Assembly: GCA_034429475.1 (NCBI GenBank)
Contig: DAOUGD010000129.1
Coordinates: forward strand, 1-40,535
DNA length: 40,535 nt
Direction: 5' to 3'
Origin: JAKQHY01 sp034429475
GTDB taxonomy: Bacteria; Chloroflexota; Anaerolineae; B4-G1; SLSP01
How positions within the stretch are numbered: position 1 is the first letter of the stretch; each line of letters begins with the position of its first letter. The translations under genes were made by a program, and so were the position numbers. Of this stretch, positions 24,442-31,037 are shown piece after piece. The notes beneath the pieces are model-generated. The model was not told where the DNA came from and searched no databases. It was given only the letters and a program-made list of their open reading frames with translations.

Positions 24442-24669
24442 ATGAAATGTGATATTTGTAGAGCCGAAGGCGCGCGTGTTTGCCATGTAACGCGCAGTTA
24501 CGGCAGAGACACGAATTTATTGCTCATTGAGAATATTCCGGTGATCAGTTGCCCTCATTGTGGAGAGAGTTATTTGACTGCCGAAACTCTGCACGAGATT
24601 GAGCGCATCAAACTTCATCGCCAGAGTTTTGCGCATGAACGTCCCGTACCTGTAGCCGCGTTTGGGTAG
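24442..24669 (+). CDS. YgiT/MqsA-type zinc-finger protein, antitoxin-like
   Basis: A 75-aa protein starting MKCDICRAEG with two Cys pairs, CDIC and CPHC, that match the zinc-binding domain of MqsA-like antitoxins (LLLIENIPVISCPHCGESY, TAETLHEIERI). The full MqsA helix-turn-helix is missing, as in the short YgiT-type proteins that pair with DUF4258 toxins. No such toxin is visible upstream, only about 90 nt of non-coding sequence. The gene ends 4 nt before the next antitoxin-like gene. The upstream in-frame start at 24391 has no ribosome binding site. Confidence 0.82.
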   Translation: MKCDICRAEGARVCHVTRSYGRDTNLLLIENIPVISCPHCGESYLTAETLHEIERIKLHRQSFAHERPVPVAAFG

Positions 24670-24673
24670 AACA

Positions 24674-24877
24674 ATGGAACCGGAATACGATTTTTCAAAA
24701 GCCGAAAAAGGTAAATTTTACCATCCTGACACGGTCTTCAGTTTCCCCATTTACCTTGAACCCGATGTGGACGACTTTATGACTCAGATCGCCGAAGAAA
24801 AGCACATTGACTTGCAAACCCTGGTCAATGAATGGCTGAGAAGCAATATTAAAGTCGTGCAGAGTGTGCAAAACTAG
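24674..24877 (+). CDS. BrnA/CopG-like antitoxin family protein
   Basis: A 67-aa protein with the opening EPEYDFSKAEKGKFYHPD, then a short strand (FSFPIYLEP) and two helices (VDDFMTQIAEEKHIDL, TLVNEWLRSNI) that resemble a ribbon-helix-helix dimer. I recall this kind of protein beside small toxins. The ATG at 24674 is 4 nt after the YgiT-type gene, so the two are probably co-translated. Two antitoxin-like genes in a row without a toxin suggest a decayed or split module. Confidence 0.72.
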   Translation: MEPEYDFSKAEKGKFYHPDTVFSFPIYLEPDVDDFMTQIAEEKHIDLQTLVNEWLRSNIKVVQSVQN

Positions 24878-24983
24878 CTGTAAAGGGTGTTTCCACCATT
24901 CAGCGCGTGACCGACATGGCGATTGGGATTGCGTTACCATTGCAGGCGGTTATTCTCAAGTGGCATATAGATCAGAGGTTATA

Positions 24984-25622
24984 ATGTCAGATCGTGTAGC
25001 TATTCCAAAACCTGTTAGAGAAAAGGTATTAAAGGAATTCAACCATAGGTGTGCTATATGTGGAGGGGACAATCCGCAGATACATCATATTGATGAAAAT
25101 CCATCAAGCAACGATCCTATGAACTTGATCCCACTTTGCCCAAATTGCCATTTATCTGACCAACATGATCCGACACGTTCAAGGGAACCTGCATTGCTCG
25201 GGCTTTTTAGAAAATATAGAGATCCAACAATTCTCAAACCGCAGTTTTATCCACTTTTTACTCGCTTAAGATTCCTCGATGATGCTATAAGTCGTACAAA
25301 TGTGTTAAGCTTACCGCATAAGGCATTCGAATTGGTTGATTTTGTTAGGGAATTGGAAATGGGAAAGTTTTATGCTGGTCGGATTGATGTGTTGGTTTGT
25401 CATCCAGGCCCATTTCCTCCTACTGAAGAAGTCCTCAAAATGCGTATGAAGATAGATGGAGTGGGTATGAATGTACAAGATGAGGAAAATAATGATGCCT
25501 TGTATGAATCAAAATTGCGTGACGCTGAAATGAGTATAGAGGACTATCGACAAAAACTGTGCGATGTGTGTGATCAAGTCTATGATTTAGCCATCGAATT
25601 ACTACGATTTCAACCCTGGTAA
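24984..25622 (+). CDS. HNH endonuclease-domain protein
   Basis: A 212-aa protein. Residues 12-56 form an HNH nuclease with both zinc pairs (C23-AI-C26 and C52-PN-C55), the catalytic IHHIDENP (His34-His35) and the Asn47/His56 positions of the fold. The rest (about 70-212) is an unrecognised mostly helical domain with an acidic stretch. GAGG lies 5 nt before the ATG at 24984. The gene is visibly AT-rich: 38 percent GC in the line 25321-25380 against 72 percent at 30241-30300 by my count. That suggests recent transfer. It is followed 29 nt later by a Mrr-like nuclease gene, so the two may act together. Confidence 0.85.
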   Translation: MSDRVAIPKPVREKVLKEFNHRCAICGGDNPQIHHIDENPSSNDPMNLIPLCPNCHLSDQHDPTRSREPALLGLFRKYRDPTILKPQFYPLFTRLRFLDDAISRTNVLSLPHKAFELVDFVRELEMGKFYAGRIDVLVCHPGPFPPTEEVLKMRMKIDGVGMNVQDEENNDALYESKLRDAEMSIEDYRQKLCDVCDQVYDLAIELLRFQPW

Positions 25623-25651
25623 TGCAGTGCAAAACTAAGGTATAAACGCAA

Positions 25652-26167
25652 ATGATGTCACAGAAAGATGCGACTTGGCAAAACTACGAAGAAGTAGCTA
25701 ATTATCTTCTTAATCAATTTGCGGAAGAGTTTGGGATCATCAGGGTTGAAAGTAAACAAATACTCAAAGGCCAAATATCAGATACAGAATGGGAGATTGA
25801 TGCTAAGGGAATAGGTTCAACAGAGGATATATTTCTGATTATTGAATGCCGCCGATGCACTACCTCCAGACAAAGCCAAGAAAAAATAGCCGCACTAGCG
25901 TATCGAATCCACGATACAGGCGCTACAGGCGGAATTATCGTGAGCCCACTTGGCTTACAAGAAGGAGCAATGAAGATTGCCAAAGCAGAAAATATCCATA
26001 GCGTGATTCTCAACTCCGAATGTACCACTACAGATTATATTCTGGAGTTTCTTAACAGAGTAAAGATTGGCATAAATGACGGAGTTGTACTTCGGGAATC
26101 ATTAACCATTGTAAAAAAGGATAAAGATGGAAATGTTGTCGAGAAACGAACATATGGATCTGTTTAA
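25652..26167 (+). CDS. Mrr-like PD-(D/E)XK nuclease-fold protein
   Basis: A 171-aa protein with a restriction-endonuclease-like core. EWEIDAKG supplies Asp50, the strand IFLIIECRR supplies Glu65 and an Arg67 where Lys is usual, and QEKIAALAYRIHDTGATGGIIVSPLGLQEGA (read as QEKIAALAYR and GGIIVSP) is the helix-strand unit typical of Mrr/type IV enzymes. The C-terminus is a short basic tail (KKDKDGNVVEKRTYG). It shares the AT-rich composition of the HNH gene and follows it closely. The Lys-to-Arg change leaves cleavage activity uncertain. Either ATG (25652 or 25655) could start it. Confidence 0.75.
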   Translation: MMSQKDATWQNYEEVANYLLNQFAEEFGIIRVESKQILKGQISDTEWEIDAKGIGSTEDIFLIIECRRCTTSRQSQEKIAALAYRIHDTGATGGIIVSPLGLQEGAMKIAKAENIHSVILNSECTTTDYILEFLNRVKIGINDGVVLRESLTIVKKDKDGNVVEKRTYGSV

Positions 26168-26311
26168 ACCGTCACACAGTAGAAATGCTTTAACACCAAC
26201 TTATAGTAAGTTTACTCAATCCGGTATTCGGGTTGGTGCAGTATACTTTGCCTAGCTAATGTGGTAATTGATGTGCCTATTATTTTGTTCTAATCATCAG
26301 GAGACACCCCT

Positions 26312-26413
26312 TTGACCAAACGCGAATTCAAAATCGAAAACGAATACCCTTACAACCGCTCCGGCCCGGTGCAGTGGATCTGGTCGCACATGATGCGCTA
26401 TTCGCACCATTGA
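26312..26413 (+). pseudogene. Duplicated 5' fragment of the ABC exporter gene
   Basis: The 89 nt from the TTG at 26312 to 26400 match 27224-27312, the start of the intact ABC gene, at 85 of 89 positions. The upstream GGAG is also retained. Three of the four differences are synonymous and one changes Met to Val. After 26400 the sequence diverges and a stop occurs at 26411-26413, leaving a 33-residue frame. The higBA module sits between the two copies. Confidence 0.88.
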
Positions 26414-26468
26414 ACCCTATTGGCCGAGCATACCCTATATTATCCCCCTTTCAAATAGATAATCCCTG

Positions 26469-26505
26469 TATAACGCTTGACGTTTAACGTAAGGCGTTAT
26501 ACAAT
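26469..26505 (+). promoter_or_regulatory. higBA promoter with overlapping palindromic operator
   Basis: TTGACG (26477-26482) and TACAAT (26500-26505) are 17 nt apart. A long palindrome overlaps them: TATAACGC (26469-26476) pairs with GCGTTATA (26494-26501), with inner arms ACGTT and AACGT. This is where HigA is expected to repress its own operon. The predicted transcription start falls on or next to the ATG at 26512. Confidence 0.82.
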
Positions 26506-26511
26506 AGAACT

Positions 26512-26793
26512 ATGATCAAAACCTTCCGCGACGCCGAAACTGAAAAAGTCTTCCATCGTCAGCTTTCGCGTAAATTGCCGCCCACCATTCAACAGACTGC
26601 TCTGCGAAAATTGCGGATGTTAAATAACGCGGCAACATTGGCGGATTTGCGAGTTCCACCGGCAAATCGCCTGGAGAAATTGTCAGGGGATAGAGCCGGG
26701 CAGTACAGTGTTCGCATCAATGACCAGTGGCGGCTATGTTTTGATTGGTTGGAGAATGCTGCTTACAATGTGGAGATTACCGATTATCATTGA
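26512..26793 (+). CDS. higB: HigB-type toxin (RelE/ParE superfamily)
   Basis: A 93-aa protein that should be a ribosome-dependent mRNA interferase. The HigB pattern is complete: IKTFRDAETEKVF at the N-terminus, LADLRVPPANRLEKLSGDRAGQYSVRINDQWRLCF in the core (seen as RVPPANRLEKLSGDR and YSVRINDQWRLCF) and the closing EITDYH. The gene precedes its antitoxin, as is normal for hig. There is no ribosome binding site before the ATG, and the promoter places the transcript start at about the same base, so translation may be leaderless. Confidence 0.94.
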   Translation: MIKTFRDAETEKVFHRQLSRKLPPTIQQTALRKLRMLNNAATLADLRVPPANRLEKLSGDRAGQYSVRINDQWRLCFDWLENAAYNVEITDYH

Positions 26794-26804
26794 TGAGGTG
26801 AACT

Positions 26805-27107
26805 ATGACTGAACAATTAGCTCCCATTCATCCAGGTGAGGTATTATTGGAAGAATTCCTGAAGCCTATGGGGATCAGCCAAAATCACCTGGCGGTGAAG
26901 ATTGGCGTACCCGCGCGCCGTATCAACGAGATTGTGTTGGGCAAACGGCGGGTGACTGCGGATACTGCTTTGCGTCTGGCGCGTTATTTTGGCACATCCG
27001 CGAAGTTTTGGTTGGGATTGCAAATGGACTATGACCTGGACGTAGCCGCTGATGCCTTGGGGCCACGACTTGAATACGAAGTTTTGACGTATGCAATCGC
27101 CGGCTAG
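26805..27107 (+). CDS. higA: HigA-type antitoxin with XRE helix-turn-helix
   Basis: A 100-aa DNA-binding antitoxin. IHPGEVLLEEFLKPMGISQ is the family hallmark; the helix-turn-helix spans about residues 22-60 (NHLAVKIGVPARRINEIVLGKR, given as its two helices NHLAVKIGV and RRINEIVLG). ARYFGTSAKFWLGLQ follows. It starts 11 nt after higB with GAGGTGAAC upstream, so it is co-translated. It should neutralise HigB and repress the palindromic promoter. Confidence 0.95.
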   Translation: MTEQLAPIHPGEVLLEEFLKPMGISQNHLAVKIGVPARRINEIVLGKRRVTADTALRLARYFGTSAKFWLGLQMDYDLDVAADALGPRLEYEVLTYAIAG

Positions 27108-27125
27108 TAAAGAATGAAAATTTAA

Positions 27126-27193
27126 ACGCAAAGCCCCAGAGGCGCAAAGACACTGAGTTCCTTTAATTTCTTTGCGTCTTTGCGCCTTTGCGT
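27126..27193. repeat. Iterated inverted repeat (CGCAAAG unit)
   Basis: ACGCAAAG (27126-27133) pairs with CTTTGCGT (27186-27193), and GGCGCAAAGAC with GTCTTTGCGCC further in. It is the same unit as at 14773-14844. It lies between higA and the ABC gene, just upstream of the latter's ribosome binding site. Confidence 0.85.
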
Positions 27194-27223
27194 GAGATAT
27201 TTTGTCTTTGGAGGAACCCTTCC

Positions 27224-28978
27224 TTGACCAAACGCGAATTCAAAATCGAAAACGAATATCCTTACAACCGATCCGGCCCGATGCAGTGGATTTGGTCGCA
27301 CATGATGCGCTACCCCCTCTTCCCGCTGATTCTGGTGGTCGGCGCGGTGTTGAACAATATGGCGTACAGCCAGGTGCAGATCAACGTGGGCCGCGGCTTC
27401 GACGTGATCACGACGCCGGGGTGGACCGGCCCGATGCTGCTGGCGGTGGCGCTCAGTACGCTGTGGGCCACCATCAGCCAGAGCGCGACCGGCCTGCTCC
27501 GCAACTACGCCAGCTCCTTTATGGCCGAGCTGATCGAGCGCGACGGGCGCGACGAGTTGTACACCAGCCTGCTCGGCAAGAGCCAGACGTTCCACGGGCG
27601 GCAGCGCATCGGCGATATCATGGCGCGCGCCACCAACGACGTGCGGATGCTCAACGCGATGTTCAGCCCCGGCCTGATGCTGATCATTGACGCGCTGATG
27701 GGCACGATTGTGCCGGTGGTGATGATGGGGCGCATCAACCCCCGCTTGCTACTTGTTCCGCTGATCTTTCTGGTGGCCCTGATCCTCACCGTCTACGATT
27801 ACAACCGCCGCCTCAAGCCGGTGACAGTGGCGCAGCGCGAGCAGTTCGGGACGATGAATGCGGGCCTGGAAGAAGCCGTCGCCGGCATCGAGGTAGTCAA
27901 GGCCAACGCGCAGGAACGTCAGGAATGGCTGAAATTTGTGGACAATGCGCGGCTGTTCCGCAAGTATTACGTCCAGCAGGGCGTCATCGAGGCGCGCTAC
28001 TGGCCGATGCTGGCGTTTAGCTTCGCCTGGGCGGCAGGATTGCTCCATTCGCTACTCCTCTGGCGGGCGGGCGATATCTCACTCGGCAGTGTGGTGTCGT
28101 TTATGGGGCTGCTCGGCGCACTGCGCTTCCCTACCTTCATGTCCATCTTCACCTTCAACCTGGTGCAGATGGGCGTCGCCAGCGCGGAACGCATTCTCGA
28201 ACTCATCAACACCGAGACGGAGATGGACGAAAACGCCGGCGGCTGCACGCTCCCGATGCAGGGCGAGGTGGTCTTTGAGGCCGTGCGCTTCGGCTACAAC
28301 GGCAAGGACGTGCTCAAGGACCTCAGCTTCCGCGTCAACCCCGGCGAGACGATTGCGATTGTCGGGCAGACCGGCTCCGGCAAGACGACGCTGACGCACC
28401 TCATCAACCGCATCTTCGACGCGGACGCGGGCCGGGTGCTGGTGGATGGCGTGGACGTGCGCGACTGGAGCCTGGAAGCGCTGCGCTCGCAAATTTCGAC
28501 GATTGAGCAGGACGTCTTCCTCTTCTCGCGCAGCATCGCCGACAACATCGCCTTCGGCTGCGCCGACGCCACGCCGGAAGCCATCGAGCGCGCCGCCCGC
28601 GAGGCGCAGGCGCACGACTTCATTATGGGCTTCAAGGACGGCTACCAGACGGAGATCGGCGAGCGCGGCGTGACGCTTTCCGGCGGACAGCGGCAGCGGC
28701 TCGCCATCGCCCGCGCCTTCCTCACCGACCCGCGCATCCTCATCCTCGACGACAGCACGAGCGCGATTGACAGCGCCACCGAGGACGAAATCCAACGCGC
28801 CATGCGGCGCATCAGCCGCGAGCGGACGACGTTCATCATTACCCACCGCCTCAGCCAGATTCGCTGGGCCGACCGCATCCTCGTCCTGCGCCGCGGCGAA
28901 CTGATTGACCAGGGCAAGCACGAGGAGCTGATGGCGCGGTGTGCGGCGTATCGGAATATCTTTGCGCGCTACGATTAG
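27224..28978 (+). CDS. ABC exporter half-transporter with degenerate Walker B (first subunit)
   Basis: A 584-aa type-IV ABC exporter half: about six membrane helices (residues 30-310) and an ATPase domain. Walker A is GQTGSGKTT (381-389), the signature LSGGQ (485-489) is canonical, and Walker B is ILILDDSTSAID with Asp510 where the catalytic Glu should be. The H-loop THRLSQ is present. I chose the TTG at 27224 because GGAGG lies 9 nt upstream and the duplicated fragment at 26312 starts at the same codon. It forms a pair with the gene at 29090. The substrate is unknown; such pairs export drugs, lipids or peptides. Confidence 0.93.
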   Translation: MTKREFKIENEYPYNRSGPMQWIWSHMMRYPLFPLILVVGAVLNNMAYSQVQINVGRGFDVITTPGWTGPMLLAVALSTLWATISQSATGLLRNYASSFMAELIERDGRDELYTSLLGKSQTFHGRQRIGDIMARATNDVRMLNAMFSPGLMLIIDALMGTIVPVVMMGRINPRLLLVPLIFLVALILTVYDYNRRLKPVTVAQREQFGTMNAGLEEAVAGIEVVKANAQERQEWLKFVDNARLFRKYYVQQGVIEARYWPMLAFSFAWAAGLLHSLLLWRAGDISLGSVVSFMGLLGALRFPTFMSIFTFNLVQMGVASAERILELINTETEMDENAGGCTLPMQGEVVFEAVRFGYNGKDVLKDLSFRVNPGETIAIVGQTGSGKTTLTHLINRIFDADAGRVLVDGVDVRDWSLEALRSQISTIEQDVFLFSRSIADNIAFGCADATPEAIERAAREAQAHDFIMGFKDGYQTEIGERGVTLSGGQRQRLAIARAFLTDPRILILDDSTSAIDSATEDEIQRAMRRISRERTTFIITHRLSQIRWADRILVLRRGELIDQGKHEELMARCAAYRNIFARYD

Positions 28979-29001
28979 ATTTTGACAATAGCTCGAATTT
29001 A

Positions 29002-29067
29002 GACAGGATTTACAGGATTCACAGGATTTTCCATCTTGTAAATCCTGTAAATCCTGTAAATCCTGTC
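29002..29067. repeat. Iterated inverted repeat (ACAGGATT unit) between the two ABC genes
   Basis: GACAGGATT begins the left arm at 29002 and AATCCTGTC ends the right arm at 29067. ACAGGATT occurs three times on the left and AATCCTGT three times on the right. The hairpin lies inside the presumed operon, so it cannot be a complete terminator, and may tune expression of the second subunit. Confidence 0.9.
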
Positions 29068-29089
29068 AAAGAAAAATATTGGGGGAAGT

Positions 29090-30916
29090 ATGGGCTTTAT
29101 TTTAGACGGACTCGATTCTGAATCTTACGACCGCAGTTATTCCGACCGGGAGTTGTTGCGGCGGATTGTGGACTACTTCCGGCCGCACACGCGCGCGATG
29201 ATCGTGACGGGCGTGCTGCTGCTGGTGAACTCGGCGACGAGTACGGCCGGGCCAATTCTCATCGGCAGGGCGATTGACTGGGTGGCGACCGATTCGTCCA
29301 GCCGGATGATCTGGCTGCTGGCGGGGGCGGTGTTGCTGCTCAACGTCATCGCCTGGATTGCCAACTACGTGCGGCGCAAACTGTCGGCGGAGGTCATCGG
29401 CGACGTGGTGCTGAAGGTGCGCGCGGACGTGTTCGACGCGACCGTGCGCCACGATATGTCCTTCTACGACGAGCACCCGTCCGGCAAAATCGTCAGCCGC
29501 GTCACGTCCGACACGCAGGACTTCTCCAACGTCGTCACGCTGACGATGGACTTCATCAGCCAGGTGCTGCTCATCGCCATTCTGACGGCGTGGCTGGCGG
29601 CCATCAATATCTGGTTGACGCTGCTGCTGCTGGCGATCACCCCGTTTGCCATCTTCGTCGCCCTCAGCTTCCGGCGGATCGCCCGCGCGGTGACGCGGCA
29701 ATCGCGCCGCATCCACGCCGTCATCAACGCGCAGATTCAGGAATCCATCAGCGGCATCGTCGTCGCCAAGAGCTTCCGCCAGGAGCCGGCCATCTACCAG
29801 ACGTTTGCGGACAACAACCGGCAGTCGTACCGCATCGGCCTCAAGCGCGACCTGACCTTCAACTCCATCTTCCCTGTATTGACGCTGGCTTCCGGGGCGG
29901 CGAACGCGCTGCTCATCTACGCCAGCGGCATGGCGACGCGCGGCGTCGGCGGGTTGGCGGGGATTTCGCCGGGGAACTGGTATCTGTTTATGATGGCGGT
30001 GGGCTTCTTCTGGTGGCCGCTGATCAACATCGCCTCGTTCTGGAGCCAGTTCCAGGACGGGCTTTCGGCGGCGGAGCGCGTGTTCGCCCTGATTGACGCC
30101 GAGCCGAAGGTGCAGCAGACCGCGTCCGAGCCGGTGGCGCAGGTGGAGGGCGGCCTTGAGTTCCGCCATGTGGGCTTCCGCTACACCGACAAGGAAGTCG
30201 TGCTGCCCGACTTCTCGCTGACCATCCGCCCCAAAGAGACCGTGGCGCTGGTGGGGCACACCGGCGCGGGCAAGAGCAGCATCGCCAAACTGCTCACGCG
30301 CTTCTACGAATTCCAGGACGGCGCGCTGCTGGTGGACGGGCGCGACATCCGCACGCTGGATTTGGGGCAGTACCGGCGACACATCGGTCTCGTCCCGCAG
30401 GAGCCGTACCTGTTCTCCGGCACGGTGAAGGACAACATCCGCTACGGCTACCCGGAGGCGACGGACGACGAAGTCTGCGCGGCGGCGACGCACATCGGCG
30501 ACGGGGACTGGATCGCCGACCTGAGCCACGGGCTGGACACGGACGTGGGCGAGCGCGGCGCGAACCTCTCGATGGGGCAGCGGCAGCTCGTGGCGCTGGC
30601 GCGCGTGTTGCTGAAGAACCCGGCCATCTTCGTGCTGGACGAGGCGACGGCCAGCGTGGATCCCTTCACCGAGGCGCAAATCCAGGAGGGCCTCGACACA
30701 CTGATGCGCGACCGCACCGCCGTCGTCATCGCGCACCGGCTCTCCACCATCAAACACGCCGACCGCATCATCGTCATGCGCGAAGGGCGTATCATCGAAG
30801 AGGGCACGCACGCCAGCCTGATGACGCAGGGCGGCCACTACGCGGAATTGTACAACACGTACTTCCGGCACCAATCGCTGGAGTACGTGGAGCAGTTTGG
30901 GGAAGTCGCGGTGTGA
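29090..30916 (+). CDS. ABC exporter half-transporter with canonical Walker B (second subunit)
   Basis: A 608-aa half-exporter with six predicted membrane helices (about 35-325) and an ATPase domain. Walker A is GHTGAGKSS (389-397). The signature is LSMGQ (493-497), in which the first Gly of LSGGQ is replaced, and Walker B is FVLDEATASVD with the catalytic Glu518. The H-loop AHRLSTIKHAD is present. Its deviation is complementary to that of the first subunit, which predicts one active and one degenerate ATP site. The ATG at 29090 follows a purine-rich GGGGGAAG site. An iterated hairpin with a T-run ends the operon. Confidence 0.94.
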   Translation: MGFILDGLDSESYDRSYSDRELLRRIVDYFRPHTRAMIVTGVLLLVNSATSTAGPILIGRAIDWVATDSSSRMIWLLAGAVLLLNVIAWIANYVRRKLSAEVIGDVVLKVRADVFDATVRHDMSFYDEHPSGKIVSRVTSDTQDFSNVVTLTMDFISQVLLIAILTAWLAAINIWLTLLLLAITPFAIFVALSFRRIARAVTRQSRRIHAVINAQIQESISGIVVAKSFRQEPAIYQTFADNNRQSYRIGLKRDLTFNSIFPVLTLASGAANALLIYASGMATRGVGGLAGISPGNWYLFMMAVGFFWWPLINIASFWSQFQDGLSAAERVFALIDAEPKVQQTASEPVAQVEGGLEFRHVGFRYTDKEVVLPDFSLTIRPKETVALVGHTGAGKSSIAKLLTRFYEFQDGALLVDGRDIRTLDLGQYRRHIGLVPQEPYLFSGTVKDNIRYGYPEATDDEVCAAATHIGDGDWIADLSHGLDTDVGERGANLSMGQRQLVALARVLLKNPAIFVLDEATASVDPFTEAQIQEGLDTLMRDRTAVVIAHRLSTIKHADRIIVMREGRIIEEGTHASLMTQGGHYAELYNTYFRHQSLEYVEQFGEVAV

Positions 30917-30937
30917 AAAAATAAAAAAGCGGAAATT

Positions 30938-31019
30938 AGGACGCAGATTCACGCAGATTCACGCAGATAATTTTCAAAAATCAGCGTTCATCAGCGTTTA
31001 TCTGCGTCCTATTTTTTTT
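30938..31019 (+). terminator. Iterated inverted repeat (ACGCAGATTC unit) acting as terminator
   Basis: AGGACGCAGA (30938-30947) pairs with TCTGCGTCCT (31001-31010). ACGCAGATTC is iterated on the left arm and CATCAGCGTT on the right, and T8 follows at 31012-31019. It ends the ABC operon and faces the convergent AAA gene. Confidence 0.85.
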
Positions 31020-31037
31020 GTGGTTATAGGAACAAGT

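Noticed and set aside
29102..30952. Long open frame on the minus strand (616 codons)
   Set aside because: It is antisense to the second ABC subunit, with shadow-type composition and no family motif.
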